From Closterium sp. NIES-65 (taxonomy: Eukaryota; Streptophyta; Zygnematophyceae; Desmidiales; Closteriaceae): 64,000 nucleotides of DNA. The stretch spans positions 667,001 to 731,000 of the forward strand of contig CANXME010001258.1 of assembly GCA_948144175.1 (NCBI GenBank), in the 5' to 3' direction. This document shows, in pieces, positions 45,652-55,267 of this stretch. Each line of letters opens with the position of its first letter. The stretch's first letter is position 1. The notes below the pieces were generated by a model. That model saw only the letters and a program-made list of their open reading frames with translations. It ran no database searches and was not told the origin of the DNA. Made by a program: the position numbers and the translations under genes.

Positions 45652-47582
45652 GGCTGCGGCTGCTGCTGCTGCTGCGGCTGCTGCTGCGGCGCACGCGGGC
45701 CAGTGTGAAGAGTGTAGAGACCCGAGCCCGGCTCAGCAGTAAAGGTAGCAAGAGGCTGGTAAGAGTCTCCGTCAACACACACCGCAGTCTCTCCAGAAGG
45801 CTCAAACCACACACCCACGTGCTGACTCACGAGGGGTCGCACGCCCACCAAGTTCCGGGAGAACGAGGGGACGTGAAACCCAGTGAGAGACCCGGAGGGA
45901 GCAGCAGGACACGGTAAAGTGGTAGTGTGACGTGCAGTGACTGGTCCCGTAGTGGGATCAGCCAACGCTACAGAAACAGGCGCAGGAAGTGGTGTAAGTG
46001 TCGTGCTGTCCCGAAAGAAGCAGTGGGAGGCTCCAGAGTCCAGTGTGAACGACAGCGAAGCGTCCTCTGAGGTAGTCGCTGGTCTAGAGTCTACACAAGT
46101 ACCTACACTAGCAACAGGCAACTGAGCAAGACTAGCACCTAAGCTAACAACACCAGAGTAAACAGAGTCAGAAACACTAGAGTCAACAACAGCATACATA
46201 GCATGAGGAGCACTAATCAGATCAACTAACTGCTCAGCAGACATGCCCCACAGAGCGGAGCCGTGGCGCTGAACCAGAGGAAGCCAGTCAGGAGCAGGAC
46301 CGCCAACCCCGTAGGTCAACCGGACCGTGTCAGTGAGCTGAGCAAAGCACTGACCAGGGGGGTGAAAGCGGCCACAAGGGTGGCCCCGACGAGGACCTGT
46401 CTGAACCTGGTAGGGGCAGGGAGGGTAAGCAGCACCGCGCTGGGGCTGACGCAGCCCCGACCCCGGAGCCAGCTGCTGACGCTGCTGCTGCTGAGGCTGC
46501 TGGGAGGAAAGGGGCTGCTGCTGCTGCCGAAGGTGCTGCTGACGCTGAGCCTGGTACCACGCCGCTGCTCCACCTAGCGGGGCCGGCAGTACAGGAGGCG
46601 TCTGACGAGCTCGAGGGTCGCCGCCACCAGCAGGTGCAGTGGAGTCACCAGCCGCTGCACGAGGGGTCTCTCCAGACGCTGCACTCCCACCACCGCCAGT
46701 CGCAACAGCACCCCCACTACCTCCGCTACCTCCGCCTCCACCTCCACCGGAACCACCTTTCTTGCCCCCCCTGCCGCGGGACCGCGACGCAGTCGTAACA
46801 GCAGCCGCAGTCGCGTCAGTAGCGGCAGTGGCAAGAGAGGCAGTGAAGGTGGGTAACTGCGGGACTGTGCACCCGTGGAAGAGTGGGGGGGACACAGTAC
46901 CAGAGGCGGCAGCTACCGAACGAAGGTTGCTCTCGACGTCCTTGAGTGCAGACTCAAGGACCTCGATAGTCAGCTCACTAGGGTGCTTCAGCAGAAGCGC
47001 GTCACGAACGGAGGCAAGGCGGTCAGGGAGGCTACTGGCGATGAAATAGACAGTAATCGCCATGGGGGGAGGAAGCAGTGCAAGCTGTGCCTCAGTGCAA
47101 GCAGCGCGGTAACTAGCGTCGAGCGAGCGGAGGTGAGCGATCAAGTCAGCAGAGCGCTCAAACGAGGCAAGATCAGGAAACAGGAACGGGAGGAAAAGAC
47201 GGCCGAGAGAGACAGTAGCGGGAGTAGAGTAGCGGGCCTTAATCGCAGTGAGGTACGCAGCAGCGGTGCGAACCTGAGTAAAGTGGACCTCCTCGGACTC
47301 AGGGAGGAGGCTGCTGAGTGCGATGCAGGCCGCAGCGTCACGCGACGTCCAAGCCGTCCGGTCAGCGCGCTGACGGGCAAAGCGAGCCGTAGCAGCGTCG
47401 TCAGGAGCAGGGCCTAAAGCGGTAGGCTCGGGGGGCTCGGGGAGGTCACCAGTAGCGTGTGACCAGAGGGTCTCGCTCCCCTGGACCTGACTCTCTAACA
47501 GACGACGAGCGCGAAGAAGCCAGACGGAAAAGTCAAGGGGTCTACCGTCAGCGTCGAAACGAAGAACTCGCGGAGTCGCCAT
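41628..47582 (-). CDS. Copia-7 Gag-Pol polyprotein (about 1,984 aa, one frame)
   Basis: The start MATPRVLRFD at 47,582 is chosen because it matches the Gag starts of Copia-1 and -4; an upstream in-frame ATG exists at 47,618. By rough residue number: Gag 1-500 with a Cys/His segment (CPYQVQTGPRRGHPCGRFHP) near 400; protease 'LDSGASHCFF' about 513; GAG-pre-integrase 'LWHHRMGHPS' about 717; integrase about 785-900 with 'VVDDFSRYTTVF', 'LHSDRGGEF' and 'SPQQNGVAERR'; a repetitive linker to about 1,400; RT about 1,480-1,730 with 'YVDDLVFA'; RNase H about 1,825-1,960 ending in 'ADIFTKALPP'. There is no frame change between gag and pol, as usual for plant copia elements. Gag carries polyGly and polyGln tracts. 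Confidence 0.95.
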
Positions 47583-47624
47583 AGTGAGAACCAACGCGAA
47601 CGAACAGGCGAGTAACAACCGGGG

Positions 47625-48362
47625 GGGAAGAGGACTCAGTCGCAGCGGAAGAGCGGGCTAGGGCGACGGGCCAAAACGTAGGGTAGGGCAACGGGCCAGG
47701 GCCTAGGGTAGGGCGACGGGCCAGAGCCTAGGGAGGGCGACGGGCCAGGGCCTAGGGAGGGCGACGGGCTAGGGCCTAGGGAGGGCGACGCGACGGGGGA
47801 AAGGGCGGGAGCGACGCGACGGGGCAGGGCGACGCGACGGGACAGGGCGACGCGACGGGGCAGGGCGGCGCGACGGAGCAGGGCGACGGGACAGGGCAGG
47901 GCGACGCGACGGGGTAGGGCGACGCGACGGGACAGGGCGACGGGACGGGACGGGACGGGACAGGGCGACGCGACGGGACGGGACAGGGTGACGCGACGGG
48001 ACAGGGCGACGCGACGGGACGGGACAGGGCGACGCGACGGGACAGGGCGACGGTACGGGACAGGGCGACGCGACGGGACAGGGCGACGGGACAGGGCAGG
48101 GCGACGCGACGGGACAGGGGGGAACAGGCGGGCGCGACGCGACGGGGGGAACGGGCGCGACGCGACGGGGGGAACGGGCGCGACGCGACGGGGCGAACGG
48201 GCGCGACGCGACGGGGGGAACGGGTGCGACGCGACGGGGGAGATGATGCTAGGCTCGGTACTAGGCGCGGTAACAACTAAACTAGTACGAACGAGAGGTA
48301 GGATCAGGCTCGGGAGGTACGAACGGAGAACGGAGGAACGGGATCCCACAGGATCCTAACCT
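47625..48362 (-). repeat. GC-rich leader of Copia-7
   Basis: Units of 'gacgggccagggcctaggga' and 'gacgcgacgggacagggc' fill about 47,650-48,240. The repeat array differs in unit number and order from that of Copia-6, although flanking sequence is almost the same, so the array changes faster than the rest of the element. Confidence 0.85.
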
Positions 48363-48554
48363 AGCTGATACCATGTCAGAATGAGGAATGGATGTTGCAT
48401 TGATGTTGGTTGGGGTACATATGACAAACCCTAACTTCTGTACCCCCTAAGACAAACCTCACTACAGGCTACAACATTTGACACATATGAACTACACATT
48501 TTGTGCCTGTAACCTAGACCAACAGACTAATTTAGTCTGCTAACGAGAGCCCTG

Positions 48555-49353
48555 ATTCTAGCCTGCAGGAACACCTGTAATACAAACATGTCAATGTGTA
48601 CTTAGACAACAACAACAAAGTTTAGCAGACTTCTGAAGTTTAGCTGACTTCTGGGAGCCTTTATCATACTTGTAGGTAGTGATGAGTGTGATTGCTGAAG
48701 GCAAGATATATCATAAGACAAGATACATAAGGCTACAGAAGGGAAGACCGACTAAGTCACAAAACAACACATGAGTACAATAGAGGCAGGGGCACTGGCG
48801 GCAAGAACAGCATGCCCGGACAAGCCGGCCATAGTAAGAGGACAAGGGACAAATGCAAACGAGCAGTTCGCATCTCGAGGTATGCAGATTCTTCTAATGA
48901 ACCTCAAAACCACTCGGTCCAGTCTCGAAGATTGCGCTGAAGTCGTGCGTGACGGAATTCGTAGTACAAAAATCGTACAGCCGCTGGAGACCCGCGGAAA
49001 CCCCTTCTGGGCGTTTATTGGTCAGACGAACACGTGTAGGCACCATGCAGAGTGACTTCAGGCCGTGTAGCAGCGGCAGCAGTAAGCAGTGGCCTAACAG
49101 GGGAGAAAGAGCCGACCCGCGACACTAAAATCCCGTTGTGGCTCAAGCAGGCGCGCCAATTATTAGTGTGACTAGTCACCTGGAAGCGGAGAAACCCCGC
49201 GACCTTATTACACTCCCGGTGCCGCCGATCGAACGGCTTCGACGCGCTTCCCACGATGCTTTCACAGGCAGATAAACGTACAATACAACACGCACGCGGA
49301 GAAGCGCACGAGAAGAAGCTTCCGCGCACAGCGTCTATACGGCGGCGGAGGCT
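48555..49353. other. Intergenic, transposon boundary to first host gene
   Basis: Starts with the hAT-2 target duplication. It has moderate GC and no convincing coding frame. Near its right end lies the probable 3' untranslated region of the minus-strand gene at 49,354, with an AATAAA signal at 49,019-49,014. Confidence 0.6.
49014..49019 (-). terminator. Candidate polyadenylation signal AATAAA
   Basis: Reads AATAAA on the minus strand, about 335 bases past the stop of the Gln-rich gene. It fits as that gene's poly(A) signal but is not proven. Confidence 0.35.
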
Positions 49354-50088
49354 TTACTCCTGGGAGAAATACGAGGTCTGAACAGTCATCAAGTGCATCT
49401 CGAATTCTTCCTCTGAAGGAAGCGGCTCGAACGATTCCGCGGAATCGGCGAATGCTGAAGCGGCGGGGGAAGTAGGCGAGTCGCACTCCGAGGCGGGCCA
49501 CGACGTGCTGAATTCGTGCACGGCGCGCGGGGAGTTCCGCAGCGGCGAGCTTCCACCGTCGATGGAGTTTCCGCGTTTGTGTGCGGAGACCGGCGCGAGA
49601 TTGTGCGCCGGTAGGCAGAAATCGGAATTGGCGGAGGTGGCTGCGGAATTAGCGTTTGCGAGAAGAGCGTTGAGCGCCTGCAGTTGTTGCTGCTGCTGGT
49701 GCACGCGGAGCGCGGCAGCATCGAGACTTGCGTTAACGGCGACCTTGTTGTTCAGGTTCGCGAGCGCGATAGCTTGCAAGTACTGCTGCATATTCTGTTG
49801 CCTCTGCTGCTGGAGAAGGAGGAGAAGCATTTGTCGCTGCTGCTGCTCCCAGAGAACTGAACCTGAACCTACTTGCACGTTTCCTGACCCGACAACGCCT
49901 GCAGCCGCGACGGCTAGTTGTGAGCGACGAATTTGCTCAAGAAGCAGCGCGTTAGCCGCGACTGTGGTGTTCTGGTTAGCTGCGTTTTTCAGTGCTTGCT
50001 GCTGCTGCTGTTGGGCCAGAAGAAGCCTCTGAAGGATGGCGGCATTGGAGTTAGCGGCGGCGGCGGAGGCAGTGGTGTAGTCTTCCAT
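49354..50088 (-). CDS. Gln/Ala/Asn-rich protein of unknown function (244 aa)
   Basis: A single-exon frame begins MEDYTTASAAAANSNAAILQ and ends HLMTVQTSYFSQE. The first 140 residues are Gln/Ala/Leu-rich (LLLAQQQQQQALKN, LLLLLQQQRQQNMQQYLQAI) and look like long amphipathic helices or coiled coil. The second half is Ser/Pro-rich and acidic at the end (FEPLPSEEEFEMHL), with a possible basophilic kinase site (HKRGNSID). No signal peptide or membrane segment. Such composition is common in transcription co-regulators and RNA-granule proteins, but I do not recognise the family and assign no function. The start is the first ATG of the frame; the codon pattern and continuous long frame in a non-repetitive region support a real gene. 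Confidence 0.65.
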   Translation of the reverse strand: MEDYTTASAAAANSNAAILQRLLLAQQQQQQALKNAANQNTTVAANALLLEQIRRSQLAVAAAGVVGSGNVQVGSGSVLWEQQQRQMLLLLLQQQRQQNMQQYLQAIALANLNNKVAVNASLDAAALRVHQQQQQLQALNALLANANSAATSANSDFCLPAHNLAPVSAHKRGNSIDGGSSPLRNSPRAVHEFSTSWPASECDSPTSPAASAFADSAESFEPLPSEEEFEMHLMTVQTSYFSQE

Positions 50089-52086
50089 GGATGCTGTAGG
50101 AGTTTGTAGGAGCGAAAAACTGCGGTTGAGTAAGAAACCCTAGACAAAGGATGAGCAACGAAGGGAACTAGGTTGTGGTGAGGCAGATATACAGAGGCGG
50201 TTGGGGAGGTTGGTTTGTGGGCTTGGGACGAGAGGCTTGTTTGCTTGCAACCGGGTTGTGCGGAGCCAATTTGGTTTGGATAATTGTCTGGATGGTTTGG
50301 AATCGGGAAGCCATCGCCCTATTTAGAGGTGATCGCCTCGAAAGCTGGTCCCGTACCGTGTGGGTTGAAGGAACGGCGAAACGAGTCGCACACGCGAGTG
50401 GGGCTTCTTCGCACCCGTGTGGCCCGCTAGCCCAGCTGGCGACATGATGCGACGCGGGAAAACTTGTTGCGTACAGACAGACCCGATGGAAGAGATTCAT
50501 GCGGCATGGTGATTGGGTGGTGAGGGGACGAACCGAGCTAGGATTGGCCGTTCGACGTAGAGGTTTCTCCCTGAAAGCACCCGTGTCGCCTCGACGGTGA
50601 GGTTTGAGGAAGCTCCCGCTTGGTTCACTTACAGGGGCCAAAGTTTCCGCGAAAAACGACAAAGCTATAATCTCGCAACCTGCCAGACCGAATACCGAAA
50701 GGCCCATGTGGCGAGTCGCATGGCCTCGGTGAAACGAGGTTCGTACATTCAGGGCTGTAACATTTTTCTTCTTTTTTGTGACGTGACCCCATTCTCACAC
50801 AGATAGCTAATCAGCACGACAAATGGCTCTGTAAAACCCCGAACGGGTTAAGTTTTGACGCAAATCAAGAAACTTTTTTGTTTCCAGCAGAACCATAGTC
50901 ATACACCTGCCATACTCCGCAAGCAGCTATCTCTAAATATGGACACAACTGGTTCCATGTGGAAGTGCACCACACACCGCTGGCTACCCGACTGCCAGTG
51001 AACCAGCGGTGAGTTGATGACGCGGCACCGAAGCCCCGTGCAATAAGGCTGCCAGCTCAGTCGCTTGCTACGTCACAGGCGCTCTTCGCCGCCTTGTTTC
51101 CGTCTGTGCTGCGGTGTCACGGATAGCTAGAGTGCGGTTGGGGAAGCACTGCCCCACACAGCATCCCCGAATTGTTGGCACCCACTGATCGTTGCTCATG
51201 TGCATAAGAAAAACCGTAAGAATGTTTAGAAAAACTCCACTGGGCCAACACAGTGCCACATCAGCATATGAAGCATATGAAGCCATCCCCGGTATTACTT
51301 ACGAGTTTATAAAACGATACCTATGCCAGCTGTGGCATAGATAAAACTCATTTCGGATCTTAGCTAAGGAATCGAACAACTGTAAGTGTTTCACACACTT
51401 AGGGTCCCCATCATGGTCAGCAGCACTATGGGTGCGAACAGCAACATGGGGTAGTGCCACGTCAGCTTAGCCCCTCAAGGCTGTCAGCCACGCCAGCAGG
51501 CTCGCCAAGTCCCTGCACCTGCTTCAACCAAGCCGAATTCCGCCTTCTCAGTCTCCACGGGTCCAGCACCTGACCTGGACTAGATGTGACCCGGCAGCAC
51601 GACTTTACAGGCCAGAACAGAACCCACCAAACCTCCGAACCTGAAATCCCAGCGTGGAGGCGCCCACAGCTGTCAGTGTTCAGGTTTTGATAAACTTACT
51701 TTTTGTGACCTGTCCATTCAGCATATGGCAGCATATGGGGAAACTGGGCAACGGGAACATGTTTGGGAGTGTCAGCGCAGCACAGCGCTGTAACTTCATA
51801 AACAGTACAGCACTTCCCCTCCCGTGAGATTTTCGCTACGATGCGACTCTTCACAGTCGTAGTTTCTGGACCAGGTCAAACTGAAGAGCTGTACAAATGT
51901 ACGGTATGATGTCTACAATCATGAATATTCAAGCTCAAACTACAAGAGGTCACGCATGTTACTGGGAATTTGTCGAAAACATGTGAAAGGGCATTCAGCC
52001 TTGAACTCGCAGTCTAAAGTTAGGAGTTTCTGAGAAGTCTTGTGTTCATTCACAACCAGACCAAGGATAAGAGTTTCTGAGAAGAG
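50089..52086. other. Intergenic region of about 2 kb
   Basis: Holds the upstream region of the Gln-rich gene and the downstream region of the RZ-1-like gene. A weak TATA-like element 'ctaaata' (minus strand, near 50,320) is the only promoter hint. Two places carry paired 'agcatatg' words (51,265-51,285 and 51,719-51,737). No convincing gene was seen; the 179-codon minus frame at 50,168-50,707 has no recognisable features. Confidence 0.5.
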
Positions 52087-52092
52087 TTTATT
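52087..52092 (-). terminator. Candidate polyadenylation signal of the RZ-1-like gene
   Basis: AATAAA on the minus strand, about 415 bases past the stop codon at 52,506, a reasonable 3' untranslated length for a plant gene. Tentative. Confidence 0.4.
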
Positions 52093-52505
52093 GTGCAGTC
52101 AATGCTTTCAAGTGGTCCAGGGCCCATGCTCCAGCACTATCTCTAGTTAGTCACAAAATAGTATTGACTACGTAAGAGAACAGACATTAAGGTTGAGTGA
52201 TACTACAGCAGTGATCATCCAAGCAAGTCTTAGCGAAAGGGAGTATAAAACGGTGCAAACTTAAGTACATAACAGGGAGAGGAAAGTCAGGTTCCAGATC
52301 ATTAGGCCTACTCTAGATTGAACCGAGCAGAACAAAAAACTGAACCCATAGACGCTACTAACCGTTCACACTACTGCTGGTCAGAATCAAAACGCCTTAA
52401 AATCTGCTACTAACATTAAGCAATAGAAACGTACAACCGTAGCGCAAAAGATATCAAATCCATTATTCTGACTCGGCAACTACCCCGTCGCGGTACTCTG
52501 CCTCC

Positions 52506-53397
52506 CTACCATCCATAACCACCTGATCCACCAGCACCGCCGTATCCACCACCTCCCCCGCCACCACCACCTCCACCACCATAACCACCGCCGCCAGGAG
52601 CCCCTGGACGCCCGCCATAGCCGCCAGCGCCACCATAACCGCCGCCGCCGGCGCCACCGTCGCCTCCACTAGGGCACTCGCGCGCAAAGTGGCCCCGCTC
52701 GCCGCACTTAAAGCAGCCGCCACCCCCCCCTGCGCCGCCGGCGCCGCCGCCACCTCGGGCCTGGTATCCGCCTCCGCCGCCACCCCATCCGCCACCACCG
52801 CCACCGCCACCGGCGTTCCACCCACCACCACCACCGCCATAACGGGCGCCACCGCCACCGCCGCCGGATCCTCTGGGTTGCGCCATGTTGACGGTGATCG
52901 TACGACCGTCCAAACTTTGGCCGTTCATTGCCTCAATTGCTTGATCCATGCCGGGCTTCTCGTTAAAAGACACAAAGCCGAATCCTCTTGATCGCCCGGT
53001 TTCTCTGTCATTGACGATCTGCAATAGGCGAAGCACAGGGACGCAAGTATACTATCAGGTCTGCTGGAGACACAAAGCAAGAAATTCTGCAGAAGTGAAT
53101 GCTGTAACGGCAGATTTCCTGGTGTAACATCCAAATAAACAGCAATGATTCTTTGTCTTATTTTTACTGCAACGAGTTTCCACAACAATCGTGCACGCAA
53201 CTCGTCCTTCATGCAAGATTGGTATGGGAGCTGGAAAACAGGCGTCAAGCTATCCTATAAGGATACGCGGCAAAAAAGAACGGAAGGTGGCTTACCTTGG
53301 CGTCAACGGCGCCATATTGACTGAAAGCTTCCATGAGCCCTCTGTCGTCCGTGTTGTACGACAGACCACCAACAAAGCACCGCAATTCTTCAGCCAT
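52506..53397 (-). CDS. RZ-1-like glycine-rich RNA-binding protein with RRM and CCHC zinc knuckle (204 aa, two exons)
   Basis: Exon 1 is 53,397-53,296 (MAEELRCFVGGLSYNTDD...) and exon 2 is 53,018-52,506. The intron (53,295-53,019, 277 bp) has GTAAGC...TTGCAG borders. The spliced protein has an RRM at residues 7-80 with RNP2 'CFVGGL' and RNP1 'RGFGFVSF', a first Gly-rich linker, one zinc knuckle 'CFKCGERGHFAREC' near residue 138, and a Gly/Tyr-rich tail ending GGSGGYGW. This order is diagnostic of plant RZ-1 proteins, nuclear RNA binders linked to splicing and cold response. The intron cuts the RRM between RNP2 and RNP1, as in plant GRP genes. Retaining it reads VSHLPFFFAAYPYRIA and stops, giving a truncated RRM. 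A TATA box lies upstream. Confidence 0.93.
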
Positions 53398-53537
53398 GAT
53401 GAATAAAGGTGGCAAGGCGACCCACGGACACAAGGGTGAAACAAGCAACTGAAACCCTTGCCGAACAGAAAGGGAGCTTACGAAAGTGAAACTGCTTTGC
53501 ACAGAAATGGAGAACAAGTAGATCTAGGCGCGAAGCA

Positions 53538-53544
53538 TTTTATA
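53538..53544 (-). promoter_or_regulatory. TATA box of the RZ-1-like gene
   Basis: TATAAAA on the minus strand, about 140 bases upstream of the ATG, in an otherwise TATA-poor region. This would place transcription start near 53,510 with a 5' leader of about 110 bases. Inferred from position and motif only. Confidence 0.5.
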
Positions 53545-53549
53545 CATAA

Positions 53550-55267
53550 ATTTCCAATTCCTGGACCCGTTTGGCAATGTAAAGAGATCGAAGGAGAGCC
53601 GAACAGAAGGGTTTGGGTTTGGGGGGAGGTCCAAAAACAAACGCGGATGAGATTTGAATGGTTGTGCGCGAACTTGGGGGTGAAATGCGAGGCGCGGAGC
53701 GGAGAGCTAATGGCTTGCATTCATTCAGGGTGCGGGGCGCGGAACACAAATCGTGAGGAGGAAGCTGGAAATATCTATGGACACTTGACCGACGTGGCAA
53801 GTATTGGTTGGGCGACGACGAGGCAAAACAGAAAGGGGTGTATTAGAGAGACTAAGTGTGCACGGTTGCTCTATTTGGCGAAGCAATTGTGCTAATATAG
53901 AGGGTTTAGGCCACATACGCACGTGGAATTTGTTGAGGGGCAGAAACCCTTGCTACCCTTTGCCCGCCGACGAAGAATGTGTTTTTGGACGCCACAAGGT
54001 TTTGAGGCGCCGTCATGGTCGCAGAACATTCCGTAAAAAGCGGAACCAAGGTGACCTAACCCTTGTTGAGGTTGTAATCTGATGACATACTTGCACTTCG
54101 GAGGGCAACCACACGGGCAGAATGAAAGTACCACACTATTTTGAGAGACACTCTTCCGCAGCCCGAAACGGAAGGGGAAAAAAACATAAAGCCCTGCGTA
54201 TGAACCTACTCGCTTGAAGCTTCACGATTGAACTGTAGAGAAACCAGCAGACTGTTAGATAATTCATTTGACCATGTTACACGTCAGCATTTGCTCCACA
54301 GTGCATGCAAACAAGCAATCCGGTGCGCACTTCTGCATGACTTTTCCTCGCCGCCATGCACCCACCCATCCACTGGAAGCGGAATTCTCCACCTCTCCCT
54401 TCCGGCGCACCGGAATACGCCCCCCTTGCTGTTCTGTACACTCACAGCCAGGGTGTAGCCCTGCCAGTTGCCTAGCAACTGCTTTTTTCACACCTTCGCA
54501 TATTCCCACTGCTCATCTGAATTCTGAAACCCCGCTTGGCACTGCTGCTGTGCGCTTCCCAAGTACGTGCCGCCACCAACACGTGAAACACCAGCCGTCT
54601 CCTCAACCTCGCTCGCGCTGCATGGCAAGCGGGTGCTCCCCCGGTGCTTACAGGTTTATGGCCGCCACGTGTCGTCCAAAAGTCGTAATTTCAAGCTGGA
54701 CTGCGCGGGGTTGTCCTCGGAGCGCATTGCTAGATGGGTGGAAACGCTCCTTTTTGAATGCCCTCTCCCTCTCGTCGCCCGCCGCGTGCGGCCTTGCGAG
54801 GCGCGCGAATCCCGCCTGCTCGAAATGCCAGCTCTTAGCACGGCGAATGCCGCGCCGCGCGGGATGGCGCAGCCCCCTTACAACCCTCGAACCATATCCA
54901 CCCCCGCTCGTGCCTCGGCGTCCGCCCCCGGCCGTCGTCGCACGTCCCCCTCTCTCTCTCTCGCGAGCCCCCACATTCGCCACGTCGCGTTGTATCCGTC
55001 AGGAGCGCCTCGAGTTCTCTCCCCCAGTCACCCTCTCTTCGAGCGCTTTTACCGCCATCTCAGGCCCAGAGCGCGCACAACCTCGCTCGCCTGTGCTCTT
55101 CGAGAAGCCGCCTGTGCTCTTCGAGAAGCCGCCTGTGCTCTCATTCCATCCACCGCCTCGCGATCTCCCGAGCTGCGCTGCGGCAACGAGGCTACTATTT
55201 TTAGCCCGTGTTCGTCGTAGCTCTTTTTCGCGCACTTTTCCTCTCCTAAGCATGTCGCTCTCTAAGC
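53550..55267. other. Region between divergent genes
   Basis: About 1.7 kb between the RZ-1-like gene (minus) and the Ala-rich gene (plus). The left part is of average composition. The right part (54,550-55,260) is C-rich and CpG-rich, as expected of a promoter and 5' untranslated region. Two overlapping open frames (54,268-55,275 and 54,567-55,220) are compositionally driven and show no domain. Confidence 0.5.
55099..55127 (+). promoter_or_regulatory. Two heat-shock-element-like palindromes in a 21-bp direct repeat
   Basis: TTCGAGAA at 55,099-55,106 and 55,120-55,127 fits the nTTCnnGAAn core of heat-shock elements. It lies in a 'ctgtgctcttcgagaagccg' unit repeated in tandem, about 150 bases before the ATG of the Ala-rich gene. 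Function is inferred from the motif only. Confidence 0.3.

Larger units (their letters stand above)
41314..48483 (-). mobile_element. Copia-7: apparently whole Ty1/copia element with identical 110-bp LTRs
   Basis: LTRs 41,314-41,423 and 48,374-48,483 are identical by eye. Target duplication 'catat' lies at 41,309-41,313 and 48,484-48,488. Primer site 'agctgatacca' (48,363-48,373) and the purine tract beside the 3' LTR ('cacccccatag' at 41,424) are present. Total length is 7,170 bp, with one uninterrupted gag-pol frame. It looks whole and very young, the youngest insertion here together with Copia-6. The LTRs are far shorter than is usual for copia. Confidence 0.95.
28484..48554 (-). mobile_element. 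hAT-2: hAT transposon stretched to 20 kb by three insertions
   Basis: The left end 'cagggctcttgctaac' (28,484) and right end 'gctaacgagagccctg' (to 48,554) form imperfect inverted repeats. The 8-bp target duplication is 'attctagc' (28,476-28,483 and 48,555-48,562). Removing Copia-6, TRIM-C and Copia-7 with one copy of each target duplication leaves about 4,050 bp, normal for the family. CAGAC/GTCTG motifs recur at both ends (for example about 28,512, 28,545, 28,584 and 48,520-48,540). The own segments are 28,484-31,509, 38,713-39,528, 41,174-41,313 and 48,489-48,554. Confidence 0.92.

Noticed and set aside
50168-50707. 179-codon minus-strand frame
   Set aside because: No domain, no homologous feel, and it sits in the upstream region of the Gln-rich gene.
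51260-51740. Paired 'agcatatg' words as a regulatory array
   Set aside because: Only two pairs, 450 bases apart, with no gene start nearby.
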